DNA of 64,000 bases from Falsiroseomonas sp051433165 (GCF_051433165.1 NZ_JBHMFS010000020.1:1-64000), one strand, 5' to 3'; positions 50,075 to 59,467 are shown, counted from the first letter of the stretch. A program made the numbers and translations. The notes: a model not told the origin generated them from the letters alone.

Positions 50075-51682
50075 ATGCTTCAGCAAGCTCGTCGCAGCAG
50101 TCGGTTCGGCGCGTGGCGCCATGTGCTCGCGGGCCTTGCGGCGCTGCCGCTGGGCGCGGGGCTGGCGGCGGCGCAGACCCTGACCATGGGCGTCGGCTCC
50201 CCGGTTTCATCCATCGATCCGCATTACCATCTGCTGCGAAGCAACAGCGAAGTGTCGCAGATGCTGTTCGACACACTGCTGACCACGGACGCACAGGCGC
50301 AGCTTCGGCCCGGCCTGGCCGAAAGCTGGCGGGCGCTGGGCGAGGAGGGGTGGGAGTTCAAGCTGCGTGAGGGCATCCGCTTTCATGACGGCAGGCCCTT
50401 CACCACGGATGATCTCGCCTTCACGCTGGAACGCATCCCGACCATCACTGGACCTGGCGCCTCCTTCACCACCCATGTCCGCCCGGTCAGCCGTGTTGAA
50501 GTGGTGGATGCCCGCACCATCCGCCTGTACACGCGTGCCCCGGCGCCGCTGCTTCCCGTCTATCTCAGCCAGGTACCGATGCTTGGCCGTAGCCTGCACG
50601 CGGATGCGACCACGGCGGATTTCAGCAGCGGCCGTGTCGCCATCGGCACGGGTCCCTTCCGCTTCGGGACCTACACGCCCGGCGATCGCCTGGAGGTGAC
50701 GCGGAACGAGGGCTACTGGGGCGAGAAGCCCGAATGGGCGCGGGTCAACTACCGCATCATCTCGAATGACGGCGCCCGCACCGCGGCCCTGCTTGCCGGC
50801 GATGTGGATTTCATCGACCAGATCCCGACCGCGGATCTCGACCGTCTGCGTGCGGACAACCGCTTCCGCGTTGCGGAGACCACCAGCCTTCGCGTGATGT
50901 ACATCACGCTCGATGCGGAACGTGCCCCGCCGGTGCCGCAGATGGCCGCCGCGGATGGCAGCGCGCTGGATCGCAACCCGCTGGCGGATCGCCGGGTGCG
51001 GCAGGCGCTATCGCTCGCGATCGACCGGCGGATGCTTGTGGACCGGGTGATGCAGAAGGCAGCTCTCGCCACCGGCCAGTTCATGCCGCCCGGCGCCTTC
51101 AGCCACATTGACAACCATCCCGTACCGGCCGCCGATGCCGATGCGGCGCGCCGCCTGCTGACGGAGGCCGGCTATCCGCAGGGCTTCCAGATGACGCTGG
51201 CCGGGTCCAACGACCGCTACATGAACGACTCCCGCGTGGTGCAGGCAATCGGCCAGATGTGGGCGCGCATCGGCATCCGCACGACGGTGGAGGCGCAGCC
51301 CTACGCCACCTTCATCGGCCGCGCCACGCGGCGAGAGTTTCCTGCGGCGCTGCTGACCTGGGGCAACTCCACTGGCGATGCCTCCGTCCTGCTGAACTCG
51401 GTGCTGCGGACGCGCAACCGGGATCGCGGCCATGGTGCCGCCAACCGCACGCATTACAGCAATGCCGAGGTGGACCGCCTGACCGGCGAGGCGGAGCGCG
51501 AGATGGATGACGCCAAGCGCGACCGCCTGCTGCAACAGGCCAGCCTGGCGGCGATTGACGATGTCGCGCTGGTGCCGCTGTATCTGCAGAATGCGCTATG
51601 GGCGATGCGGCGAGACCTGACCTACACCGCGCGCGCCGATGAGCGGAACGATCCCGCCGCGGTGCGCCGCACGGCGCGCTGA
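50075..51682 (+). CDS. ABC transporter substrate-binding protein (peptide/opine/nickel family)
   Basis: 535 residues with a signal peptide (about 1-33, ending GLAAAQT). The family-5 solute-binding fold is shown by FKLREGIRFHDGRPFTTDD, the hinge IGTGPFRFGTY and the C-terminal part. It captures peptides or other organic solutes in the periplasm. GGGAGG (about 50059-50064) precedes the start. No permease or ATPase genes follow, so it must use a transporter encoded elsewhere. It is related to the binding protein at 56736-58325. A TetR-type operator lies upstream. Confidence 0.93.
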   Translation: MLQQARRSSRFGAWRHVLAGLAALPLGAGLAAAQTLTMGVGSPVSSIDPHYHLLRSNSEVSQMLFDTLLTTDAQAQLRPGLAESWRALGEEGWEFKLREGIRFHDGRPFTTDDLAFTLERIPTITGPGASFTTHVRPVSRVEVVDARTIRLYTRAPAPLLPVYLSQVPMLGRSLHADATTADFSSGRVAIGTGPFRFGTYTPGDRLEVTRNEGYWGEKPEWARVNYRIISNDGARTAALLAGDVDFIDQIPTADLDRLRADNRFRVAETTSLRVMYITLDAERAPPVPQMAAADGSALDRNPLADRRVRQALSLAIDRRMLVDRVMQKAALATGQFMPPGAFSHIDNHPVPAADADAARRLLTEAGYPQGFQMTLAGSNDRYMNDSRVVQAIGQMWARIGIRTTVEAQPYATFIGRATRREFPAALLTWGNSTGDASVLLNSVLRTRNRDRGHGAANRTHYSNAEVDRLTGEAEREMDDAKRDRLLQQASLAAIDDVALVPLYLQNALWAMRRDLTYTARADERNDPAAVRRTAR

Positions 51683-51765
51683 CCGCGCGCCCGCTTGCAG
51701 CCCAACAGCAGCCATTGCACGCTGCAGGCGTTGTGGCGGGGGAGGAGGCCGATGCGCTGGTTCAG

Positions 51766-53043
51766 ATGCCATCCGGGGTAGTCGCGGCATCGCCGGGCCG
51801 TGTGCTGGTGGTCGGCGCCGGCATCGTTGGCCTCGCCATCGCCTGGCGGCTGCGGCGCGGTGGCGCCACCGTCACCGTTGTGGATGCCGAGCCGCCGGGC
51901 GAGGGCGGCGCCAGCTTCGGCAATGCCGGCGCGATCAGCGCGAGTTCCGTGGCGCCCTTGGCCATGCCAGGCCTGCTGCGCCAAGTGCCGCGCATGTTGC
52001 TGGACCCCGCCGCGCCGCTGCATGTGCCCGTCGGCTACTGGCTGCGCGCCGCGCCCTGGCTCGCTCGTTTCGCGGCCGCCGCGCGGCCGGCCGCCGTGGC
52101 GCGTGCGACATCGGCGCTGGATGCGCTGCTGCATCTGGCGACGGAACAGCACCATGCCCTGGCGCGGGAGATCGGCGCGCCGGAGCTGCTGCGCCCAAAT
52201 GGTCAGCTCTATCTGTACCGGAATGCGGCGCAGCTTGCGAAGGATGAGGCGGCCTGGGCCATCCGCAGCGCGCATGGCGCGCGGCTGCAACGTCTGGACC
52301 GTGCCGGCATCCTGGCGCTGGAGCCTTCCATCGGTGCCGCCTACCAGCTTGCGATCTTCCTGCCGGACCACGCGCATTGCGCCTCGCCCCTGCGCTATGT
52401 GCGCGCGCTGGCACAGGCCTTCACGCAGGCGGGCGGCACCATCTTGCGTGACCGTATCGCCGCGCTGACGGTGGCCGAGGGTCGTATCAGCGGTGCGACA
52501 GGTGCGGGGGCGCTGCATCAGGCGGATACGGTGGTGCTGGCTGCCGGCGCCTGGTCTGCGCGGCTGGCGGCACCGCTGGGCTACCGCATCCCGCTGGAGA
52601 CGCAGCGCGGCTACCATGTGGATCTGGCGCAATCCGGCATCACTCTGACGCGCCCCGTGATCCCGGCCGACCGCAAGGTGTTCATCACGCCGATGGAGGG
52701 TGCTCTGCGCGTCGCCGGTACGGTGGAATTCGGCGGCCTGGACCGTGCGCCCGATGCCGCGCGCGCCAGGCTGCTGTATGACGATCTGGCCGCCGTGTTC
52801 CCGGATGCGCAGGTGGCGAAGGCGGATGGCTTTTGGATGGGCCATCGGCCCTGCCTGCCGGATTCGGTGCCGGTGATCGGCCCGGCACAGCGCGTGCCGG
52901 GGCTGTGGTTCGCCTTCGGCCACGGGCATCTCGGCCTCACCGGCTCCGCGCCCACGGCCGAGATGCTGGCCCCCGCCATTCTGGGCCAGCCGACCAATCG
53001 TGACCTTGCGCCCTACGCCGCGGAGCGTTTCGCCCGCGGCTGA
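51766..53043 (+). CDS. FAD-dependent oxidoreductase (DadA/glycine oxidase-like)
   Basis: 425 residues. The dinucleotide-binding start VLVVGAGIVGLAIAWRLRRGG is followed by FGNAGAIS, the oxidase core and a C-terminal FAD block (GLWFAFGHGHLGLTGSAPTAE). It matches D-amino-acid dehydrogenases and related amine oxidases. The start at 51766 is a compromise: a purine-rich block (51741-51748) is too far upstream for good spacing, and TTG 51715 or GTG 51733 are in frame. Probably co-transcribed with the preceding binding-protein gene (83-base gap), suggesting the imported solute is an amino-acid derivative. Confidence 0.88.
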   Translation: MPSGVVAASPGRVLVVGAGIVGLAIAWRLRRGGATVTVVDAEPPGEGGASFGNAGAISASSVAPLAMPGLLRQVPRMLLDPAAPLHVPVGYWLRAAPWLARFAAAARPAAVARATSALDALLHLATEQHHALAREIGAPELLRPNGQLYLYRNAAQLAKDEAAWAIRSAHGARLQRLDRAGILALEPSIGAAYQLAIFLPDHAHCASPLRYVRALAQAFTQAGGTILRDRIAALTVAEGRISGATGAGALHQADTVVLAAGAWSARLAAPLGYRIPLETQRGYHVDLAQSGITLTRPVIPADRKVFITPMEGALRVAGTVEFGGLDRAPDAARARLLYDDLAAVFPDAQVAKADGFWMGHRPCLPDSVPVIGPAQRVPGLWFAFGHGHLGLTGSAPTAEMLAPAILGQPTNRDLAPYAAERFARG

Positions 53044-53059
53044 GCGTCTGGCGTTCAGC
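53039..53059. terminator. Hairpin between convergent FAD oxidoreductase and Bug genes
   Basis: GCTGAGCG (53039-53046) and CGTTCAGC (53052-53059) pair over 8 bp with one G-T wobble and a 5-nt loop. The hairpin contains the stop codons of both convergent genes. No T-tract. Confidence 0.4.
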
Positions 53060-54026
53060 TCGTGATCTTGGCTGCCTCGATCACCCGGCGCCAGCGATCC
53101 AGGTCGCGTTCCAGGAAGGCGCCGAATTCCCCCGGGGTGGAGCTGGTGACAATGGCGCCGAGTGAACGCAGCCGCTGATTCGTCTCCGGCTTCTCCAGCG
53201 AGGCGCGGATTGCGGTGTTGAGGCGCGCCACTACGGCCTCCGGCGTACCGGCAGGGGCGGCGATGCCGAGGCCCTGGCTGTAATCCTCGAAGCCCGGGAA
53301 ACCGATTTCGCGCATCGTCGGCACATCCGGATAATCCGGGCTACGTTCGGCGGTGGAAACGCCGAGCGGGCGCAGCGATCCGCGCGCGATGTGGTCCGCT
53401 AGGCCGATCATCGGGTAGAACATGAAGGCGACGCGGCCGGCCATCACCTCCGTCAGCGCCGGCGCGTTGCCGCGGAACGGCACATGCGTCATCTCCGTGC
53501 TGGACTGCACCGCGAGCAGCGCGGCGGCCAGATGCGCGGAGCCGCCGATGCCGGCGGAGCCATAGGTCAGCTCACCCGGCTTCGCCTTCGCCGCATCCAC
53601 AAGCTGCCCCAGGGTGCGGTAGGGTGTGGAGGCGCCCGTCACCGCGATCAGCGGCAGCACCGCCAGCAGGCCGACCGGCGCGAAGTCGTGCAGCGGGTGG
53701 TAGCGTGCATTCGGGTTCAGAATGGCGTTCACGCTGTGCGACAGCGTGGTCACCATCAGCGTGTAGCCATCCGGCTGTTCCCGCGCCACCGCCTCCGTCG
53801 CCACCAGCGCATTCGCGCCGGTGCGATTCTCGACGATGACGGATTGGCCAAGGCTGGCCGACATGTCCTGCGCCACGACGCGCGCGATGACATCGGTCGG
53901 CCCGCCGGCGGAGAAGCCGACGATGAGGCGGATGGTCTTGCTCGGAAAGTTTTGGGCCCGTGCGAGGTCCGGCAGCGCGAACGCGCCGAGCAGCCCGGCC
54001 CCGGCCTGGCGCCTGGTGATGTTCAT
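53055..54026 (-). CDS. Bug-family periplasmic solute receptor (TTT system)
   Basis: 323 residues; signal peptide RRQAGAGLLGAFALPDLARAQ. Ligand loops are IVGFSAGGPTDVIARVVAQ and VIVENRTGANALVATEAV, with THVPFRGNAPALTEVMAG later. It follows the TauD-like gene by 34 nt on the same strand, so the pair likely takes up and oxidises the same carboxylated compound, under the IclR regulator divergent from that gene. No membrane subunits nearby. Confidence 0.93.
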   Translation of the reverse strand: MNITRRQAGAGLLGAFALPDLARAQNFPSKTIRLIVGFSAGGPTDVIARVVAQDMSASLGQSVIVENRTGANALVATEAVAREQPDGYTLMVTTLSHSVNAILNPNARYHPLHDFAPVGLLAVLPLIAVTGASTPYRTLGQLVDAAKAKPGELTYGSAGIGGSAHLAAALLAVQSSTEMTHVPFRGNAPALTEVMAGRVAFMFYPMIGLADHIARGSLRPLGVSTAERSPDYPDVPTMREIGFPGFEDYSQGLGIAAPAGTPEAVVARLNTAIRASLEKPETNQRLRSLGAIVTSSTPGEFGAFLERDLDRWRRVIEAAKITS

Positions 54027-54060
54027 TCTTGTTTCCTCCCTTGTGTCGCGCAGCCTGCCG

Positions 54061-54939
54061 TCAGGCGGCCAGCCGCGCGTAGTCCAATGTCGCCATCACC
54101 TGCACGCGCAGGATGTAGCGCGGCTCATCGGCCCGGTAATCCGCGACGGCGTTGTGGGTGGTGGCGATATTGTCCCACATCAGCACGTCGCCGGGCGTCC
54201 AGCTATGCGAGTACAGGTACTTTGGCTGTGACTGGTGCTTGAACAGGAAGTCCAGCATCGCATCGCTTTCCGCCGGGCCGAAACCTTCGATCCGCATCGC
54301 GTAGCCCGGGTTGCAGTACAGCACGCGGCGGCCGGTGATGGGGTGGGTGCGGAAGATCGGCTGGCTCACCGGCGGCTTGCGGCGGCGCTGTTCTTCCGTC
54401 AGCGCCGGGCGGGTCGATCCCGGGCGCTGGCGCATCATCTCCCAGAACTTGTTGAAGTCGTGGATGGCGGTGCGGCCTTCCAGGCGCTGCTTCACTTCGG
54501 CCGGCAGATCCTCATAGGCCGCATGCATGTCGAGGAACTGCGTGTCGCCCAGCGGTTTGCCATCGCGGACCGGCACCTGCTTGGCGTGCAGGATATTGGC
54601 CAGCGCGATGTCCGTGGAATAGCTCATATCCGTGTGCCAGCCCTGGCCGGCATCGTTCAGCCCCACGGCCTTGCCGTCCTGCACCACGTTGGACAGGATC
54701 ATCACCTCCGGGTGGTCGGCCGGGTGGAACATGTTGGCGACGTTGTGCTCCAGCGTACCGAAGCGGCTGCCGAGCGCGCTGAGCTGCGGTGCCTCCAGCG
54801 ACTGGTCCGGGGCGCACAGTACGCCATGGGTGCCGAGGGCGCGCAGCAGCGTGCGGAAATCGGCATCCGTCAGCGGCTCGGCGAGATCCACGCCGCGCAC
54901 CGTCGCGCCGACCCCGCCCTGATTTGCGATGATCTGCAT
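54061..54939 (-). CDS. TauD/TfdA-family 2-oxoglutarate-dependent dioxygenase
   Basis: 292 residues. Iron ligands are HTD in GWHTDMSYS and His in TTHNAVADYRADEPR; the Arg of that last block should bind 2-oxoglutarate. It is a clear paralogue of the enzyme at 60312-61217: both share NKFWE, the HPITGR-VLYCNPGYA block and DYRADEPR. Divergent from an IclR gene across 118 bases with a palindrome at 55021-55034. The substrate is unknown; the taurine assignment of the family should not be assumed. Confidence 0.92.
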   Translation of the reverse strand: MQIIANQGGVGATVRGVDLAEPLTDADFRTLLRALGTHGVLCAPDQSLEAPQLSALGSRFGTLEHNVANMFHPADHPEVMILSNVVQDGKAVGLNDAGQGWHTDMSYSTDIALANILHAKQVPVRDGKPLGDTQFLDMHAAYEDLPAEVKQRLEGRTAIHDFNKFWEMMRQRPGSTRPALTEEQRRRKPPVSQPIFRTHPITGRRVLYCNPGYAMRIEGFGPAESDAMLDFLFKHQSQPKYLYSHSWTPGDVLMWDNIATTHNAVADYRADEPRYILRVQVMATLDYARLAA

Positions 54940-55020
54940 CGGACATTCTCCCTCATCTTGCGGACAGGCTCCCCGAGCCGCAGCCGCGGGTCAACCGACG
55001 TTGCAGCGGGCTGTGGTAAT

Positions 55021-55034
55021 TCCACATATATGGA
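55021..55034. promoter_or_regulatory. Candidate IclR operator between tauD-like and iclR genes
   Basis: TCCACATATATGGA: TCCA (55021-55024) and TGGA (55031-55034) are inverted around CATATA, within an AT-rich island in GC-rich DNA. It lies 23 nt before the IclR ATG. IclR family sites are often TGGAA/TTCCA-type dyads. Confidence 0.45.
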
Positions 55035-55057
55035 GCCTTGAATGGCCGGAGGCAGTG

Positions 55058-55822
55058 ATGGACGCGGTGGTGAAGTCCGCGGGCAGGGTGCTGGAGATCT
55101 TCGAATTCTTCGCCCACCGTCACGCCCCCGCCACGGTGACAGAGGTGGCCGCTGCGCTCGGCTTTCCGGTGAGCTCCACATCGGTCCTGCTGAAATCGCT
55201 GCTGTCGCTCGGCTATCTCGAATACGCGCCGCGCGCCCGGGACTATCAGCCCACCATCCGTTTCGCCGTCCTCGGCACCTGGATCTTCGATCGCTTCTTC
55301 GCCGAGGAGGGCGGCATCCCGGGGCTGATGGATGCACTTCAGGCGGAGACCGGGGAGACGATCGTGCTGGCGATGCAGCATGGCGAATACGTGGACTACA
55401 TCCGCATCCTGCAATCCATCCGCCCCGTGCGCTTTCACATCAAGCCTGGATCGCGTCGGCCCATCTTCCTGCCGGCGGCGGGCAAGGTGCTGCTGGCACA
55501 ACAGAGCGATGCGGAAGTTTCGCGGCTGCTGCGGCGGGTCAATGCGGGGCGCGGTGCGGTGCCCGTGGCCGTGGCGCCGCTGTTGGCGGAACTGGCGCAG
55601 ATCCGCGCGCAGGGCCATGCGCGCAGCGAAGGCGCCGTAGTGCCGGATACGATGATGCTGAGCATGGCGCTGCCGGTGACAGAGGGGCACCGGCCGCTGG
55701 CTGTCGCCGTCAGCGGGCCGCTCGCGCGCATGCGGCGCGGCCGAAGCGCCATCCTGCGGCTGATGCGCGAGAAGATCGCCGGGTTGCGCCCACTGCCGGC
55801 ATTGCCTTCGCACCGTCGCTGA
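55058..55822 (+). CDS. IclR-family transcriptional regulator
   Basis: 254 residues. The N-terminal winged helix (SAGRVLEIFEFFAHRHAPATVTEVAAAL, FPVSSTSVLLKSLLSLGYLEYAPRA) is followed by the GAF-like effector domain (about 80-245: LAMQHGEYVDYI, RRPIFLPAAGKVLLA). GGAGG (55048-55052) sets the start. Divergent from the TauD-like gene, with a dyad between them; IclR proteins in that position usually repress the neighbour until a small organic acid binds. Confidence 0.93.
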   Translation: MDAVVKSAGRVLEIFEFFAHRHAPATVTEVAAALGFPVSSTSVLLKSLLSLGYLEYAPRARDYQPTIRFAVLGTWIFDRFFAEEGGIPGLMDALQAETGETIVLAMQHGEYVDYIRILQSIRPVRFHIKPGSRRPIFLPAAGKVLLAQQSDAEVSRLLRRVNAGRGAVPVAVAPLLAELAQIRAQGHARSEGAVVPDTMMLSMALPVTEGHRPLAVAVSGPLARMRRGRSAILRLMREKIAGLRPLPALPSHRR

Positions 55823-55874
55823 TCTGGTAACGGGAAGCTGTGCCCGCTACGCTGACGGCGGAGAGGAGACCAAC

Positions 55875-56717
55875 ATGCAAGAGCTCGCCACAAGGCTGAA
55901 GACCATCGGCGATTCCTATCCCTTCACCACACGCTGGCACGTGAAGGATGCACGCAGCGGGGCGGAGGTGCATCATGAGGGCAATGTGCCGATGCCCTCC
56001 GCCAGCGTGCGGAAGATCTCCATCATGATGGCGGCGCTGGCCGCGGTATATAACGGCCGGCTTCGGCTGGACGACAAGGTGGAGATCGAGGCGCGGCTGC
56101 AGAAGGACGTCGCCTCCGGAACCTATCGCTACATGACACCGGGCTGCGTCATCCCGCTGCGCGACGTGATCGTGAACATGATGATCACCAGCGACAATGT
56201 CTGCACCCAGGCCGTGCTGGAACGGCTGGGGCCGGATACGATGACCGGCTATTGCCAGGGCGTCGGCATGAAGGGCACCAACCATCGTGGCCTGATTCCG
56301 CCGCTCGGCATGGGCTGGGACCATCCGCCGGAGGCCGTGGCAACCACCACGCAATCCGACCAGGTGCTGCTGCTGGACCTGATCCTGAAGGGGACGGAGG
56401 ATGCGGCGGCGGCGAAGCGGCTCGGCAGCACGCCCGAACTCTGCCGCTTGGCGATGGACATCCTGAGCTGGCAGATCCTGCGGAACCTGATTCCGTCGCT
56501 GCTGCCCTACGGCACGAAGGTCGCGCACAAGACCGGGCGTGGCCGCCGTGGGCGGATGGATGCGGGCATCGTCTTCGACGAAGGCAAGCCGCTGTTTATC
56601 CTGGCCGCCGCGACGGATTGGGTGCCGGAGACGATGCCGGACGGCATGCCGGGATTTGCTTCTTCCTTCGCCAGCATCGGCCGCATCGCCCGCGGCTGCT
56701 GGGATGGGCTGCGGTAG
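55875..56717 (+). CDS. Class A beta-lactamase-like serine hydrolase, no signal peptide
   Basis: 280 residues. All three active-site motifs of serine beta-lactamases/penicillin-recognising enzymes are present: SVRK (S-x-x-K), SDN in MITSDNVCTQ and KTG in AHKTGRGRRG. The Glu166 (E-x-x-L-N) motif of true class A enzymes is not evident. There is no signal peptide, so it is probably cytoplasmic and unlikely to confer resistance; related proteins are esterases, amidases or peptidases. It follows the IclR gene by 52 bases on the same strand. Confidence 0.85.
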   Translation: MQELATRLKTIGDSYPFTTRWHVKDARSGAEVHHEGNVPMPSASVRKISIMMAALAAVYNGRLRLDDKVEIEARLQKDVASGTYRYMTPGCVIPLRDVIVNMMITSDNVCTQAVLERLGPDTMTGYCQGVGMKGTNHRGLIPPLGMGWDHPPEAVATTTQSDQVLLLDLILKGTEDAAAAKRLGSTPELCRLAMDILSWQILRNLIPSLLPYGTKVAHKTGRGRRGRMDAGIVFDEGKPLFILAAATDWVPETMPDGMPGFASSFASIGRIARGCWDGLR

Positions 56718-56725
56718 CGCAGCCC
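56706..56725. terminator. Perfect hairpin between convergent genes
   Basis: GGGCTGCG (56706-56713) and CGCAGCCC (56718-56725) pair perfectly over 8 bp with the tetraloop GTAG, which contains the stop codon of the serine hydrolase. It is convergent with the binding-protein gene whose stop is at 56736. Confidence 0.5.
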
Positions 56726-56735
56726 GCCCGTTGCT

Positions 56736-58325
56736 TCAGTTGGCCGGCCGCACATCCTGCGGCCGCGTCCGCTCATCGGTGCGCGGCGTGTGGGTGAAGC
56801 CCTGGCGCATGGCCCAAACATTGCGCTGCACATGGGTCGGGATGATCGCCTGGTCGGCGATGGCCAGGCGAATCGCGTCCTGCAGCAGCGCCTCCCGCTT
56901 GCCGTCATCCAGCTCCCGCATGCCACGCATCAGCAGCGCATCGAATTGCGGATTGGCGTAGCGGCCACGATTGACGGCGCCCATGCCGGCGGCGCGATCG
57001 AAGGTTGCCAGCACCGAACGCATGCCGGCCGAGGGCTCACCGGTGGAACTGCCCCAGGAGACCAGGAAGGACGAAAATTCCTGGCGCGAGGCGCGCGTGA
57101 CGTAGCTCGAGAAGGGCTGCACATCCACTGAGGTGCGAACGCCGACCCGCGACCACATCTGCGCTACGGCCTGCACGATGCGCGCATCATTCGGGTAGCG
57201 GTCATTCGGGCCGTGCAGGGTGATGCGGAACCCCTCCGGATAGCCGGCTTCCGCCAGCAGGCGGCGAGCTGCCGCGGGGTCGGCCGGCGGCGGCGGCGCC
57301 AGGTCCGGCGCATGGCCGAAGGCGCCCGGCGGCATGAACTGGTTGATCGCCGCCGCATTACCTTCCATCACCCGCTCGACGATGGCGTTGCGATCGACCG
57401 CCAGGGCCAGCGCACGACGGACGCGAATGTCCTTCAGCGGGTTCCGCGGCAGCGGCTGACCGGCATTGTCGGTGATGAAGGGCGAGGGCCCGTCGCGCAT
57501 GTGATCGAAATGCAGATACACCAGCCGCAGGCTGTCGATCTCCGAGATGCGGATGTTCTGGTCACCCCGCAGCCGCGCGAGGTCGGCCGTCGGCACCTGG
57601 TCGATGAAATCCACATCGCCTGCGAGCAGGGATGAGGTGCGCGCCGCCGCATTGGTCACCAAGCGATATTCCACCCGCCGCCACGGCTCCGCCCCGCCCC
57701 AATAGCTGTCGTTGCGCTCCAGCTCGATCCTGTCGACGGAACGGCCGCCGATGATGCGGAAGGGGCCGGTGCCGATGGCGAGGCGGCCGGAATTGAAATC
57801 CTCCGTGCTGGCACCTTCATGAATCTTGCGCGACAGCATCGGCACCTGGGACAGGCTGGCCGGAAGCACCGGGTCAGCACCGCGCGTCCGCAGGCGGATC
57901 GTCAACGGGTCCACCACCTCCACGCCGATGATCGAATGCGTGTAGGTGCGGAAGGAGCCGGGGCTGTTCACCACCTTCGGGATGCGGTCGAAGGTGAAGG
58001 CGACGTCATCGGCGGTGAAGGGCGTGCCGTCATGGAAGGTCACGCCGGCCCGCAGCTTCAGCTCCCACACATCTTCGCCAATCGGCCTCCAGCTTTCGGC
58101 CAGCGCGGCGACGGGCCGCGAATTCGGGTCCATCTCCATCAGGTTTGAGAAGATAGCGGAGGCGAAGGCGTTGTTGGGGGAGATGTTGTGATAATGCGGG
58201 TCAAGTGACGTGACCTGGGCGCCCACCGCCATGCGCAGCGTCTGCGCGCCGGCGGCCTGCACGACGGCACCGGCACCGAGCACGCAGCCAGCCAGCAACA
58301 GCGTCTTGAGGGTTCTGCTTTTCAT
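56736..58325 (-). CDS. ABC transporter substrate-binding protein (peptide family)
   Basis: 529 residues; signal peptide at about 1-27 (LLLAGCVLGAGAVVQAAGAQT). Family-5 blocks are LKLRAGVTFHDGTPFTADD, the hinge IGTGPFRII and ALAVDRNAIVERVM. It is a paralogue of the protein at 50075-51682: both share DPHYHN/DPHYHL, SLSQVPML/LSQVPMLGR, GTGPFR and FMPPGAF. It closes the minus-strand unit TauD-like, FAH-family, Ldh-family, binding protein, 32 nt after the Ldh gene. No permease genes follow. Confidence 0.93.
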   Translation of the reverse strand: MKSRTLKTLLLAGCVLGAGAVVQAAGAQTLRMAVGAQVTSLDPHYHNISPNNAFASAIFSNLMEMDPNSRPVAALAESWRPIGEDVWELKLRAGVTFHDGTPFTADDVAFTFDRIPKVVNSPGSFRTYTHSIIGVEVVDPLTIRLRTRGADPVLPASLSQVPMLSRKIHEGASTEDFNSGRLAIGTGPFRIIGGRSVDRIELERNDSYWGGAEPWRRVEYRLVTNAAARTSSLLAGDVDFIDQVPTADLARLRGDQNIRISEIDSLRLVYLHFDHMRDGPSPFITDNAGQPLPRNPLKDIRVRRALALAVDRNAIVERVMEGNAAAINQFMPPGAFGHAPDLAPPPPADPAAARRLLAEAGYPEGFRITLHGPNDRYPNDARIVQAVAQMWSRVGVRTSVDVQPFSSYVTRASRQEFSSFLVSWGSSTGEPSAGMRSVLATFDRAAGMGAVNRGRYANPQFDALLMRGMRELDDGKREALLQDAIRLAIADQAIIPTHVQRNVWAMRQGFTHTPRTDERTRPQDVRPAN

Positions 58326-58357
58326 CGTTTTTCTCCCTGTTTTCGTTCTTGTCGCGG

Positions 58358-59467
58358 TCAGCCCAGCAGGTAGGTGGCGCCCCCACGTTCGCAGATTGCG
58401 CGGATGTGACGGTCCAGCGCCTGCGGCACCGGAATGCCATCCCGCAGCCGCCGGGCCCGCGCCGCTTCCTCCGGATCGCCGGCCACCTGCACGGGGCGCG
58501 CCGGGTCCGCGGCCGGTGTGGCGCGCAGCACGTCGATCGCCTCGTCCAGATCCTGCTCGAACGCGCCCTCCTCGCGGAACGCCGCCGGGTTCAGCGCCAT
58601 GAAGAAATGGCCCAGCCCGTCCGGGTCCTTCTCCGACTGCGTGCGGTTGCGGATTGGTGAGAAGCTGGCGCCGACCAGCGTGCCGCCCAGGATGTGCACC
58701 ATCATCGCCAGGCCGTAGCCCTTGTGGCTCGCCATGTCCGGCGTGCCGCCGAGCGGCGACAGCCCGCCTTCCGGCCGCTTCAGCACATAATCATGCGCCA
58801 GATGCGGGTCCGTGACGCTGGCACCCTCGCCATCCATCACCCAGCCCGCCGGCACCGGGCGATCATTCAGGTGATAGACCTTCACCTTGCCAGCGGCGAC
58901 CGTGGTGGTCGCCATATCCAGCACGAAGGGCGGGTTGCGCTCCGCGGGCGCGGCGAAGGCCATCGGGTTGGTGCCAAGCACCGGCACCGCGCCGCCCGTG
59001 GGCACCATGGCGATGCCGCGCGTGGCGCTGGTGACCATGCCGACAGCACCACGCTTCGCCGCGATGCGCGCATAGACGCCGGCCGCGCCGAAATGGTGCG
59101 AGTTCCGCACGCCCACCACCGCGACACCGGATTTCATGGCCATGTCCACCGCCAGGTTCATGGCGAAGACGGAAACCGGGTGGCCCAGCCCGGCGCCCGC
59201 ATCCACCAGCGCCGTCGCCGGTCCCTGGCGGACGATGCGTGGCCGCGCCTGGAGGTTCAGCTTCCCCTCCAGATGCCGCGCCTCATAGGTCATGAGCATC
59301 GAGATGCCGTGTGAATCGACGCCGAGCAGATCGGTCTCGACCATCATCTCCGCCGTCGTCGCCGCCAGATCCTCGGCCATCCCCCAGCTGTGCAGGATGG
59401 CGAGGATCTGTGCGTGCACGCGGTCTGCCGGCACCATCAGCATGGCATCTGCCGTGGCAGTGCTCAT
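58358..59467 (-). CDS. Ldh-family (malate/L-lactate/sulfolactate type) NAD(P) dehydrogenase
   Basis: 369 residues of the LDH2/MDH2 oxidoreductase family, which has its own fold rather than the Rossmann type. Landmarks are VETDLLGVDSHGISMLM, VGVRNSHHFGAAGVYA with the catalytic-type His, GTNPMAFAAP and ASHKGYGLAMMVHIL. Members oxidise 2-hydroxy acids (malate, sulfolactate, ureidoglycolate). The start at 59467 is the first sensible ATG; it overlaps the stop of the FAH-family gene by one base. Confidence 0.9.
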   Translation of the reverse strand: MSTATADAMLMVPADRVHAQILAILHSWGMAEDLAATTAEMMVETDLLGVDSHGISMLMTYEARHLEGKLNLQARPRIVRQGPATALVDAGAGLGHPVSVFAMNLAVDMAMKSGVAVVGVRNSHHFGAAGVYARIAAKRGAVGMVTSATRGIAMVPTGGAVPVLGTNPMAFAAPAERNPPFVLDMATTTVAAGKVKVYHLNDRPVPAGWVMDGEGASVTDPHLAHDYVLKRPEGGLSPLGGTPDMASHKGYGLAMMVHILGGTLVGASFSPIRNRTQSEKDPDGLGHFFMALNPAAFREEGAFEQDLDEAIDVLRATPAADPARPVQVAGDPEEAARARRLRDGIPVPQALDRHIRAICERGGATYLLG

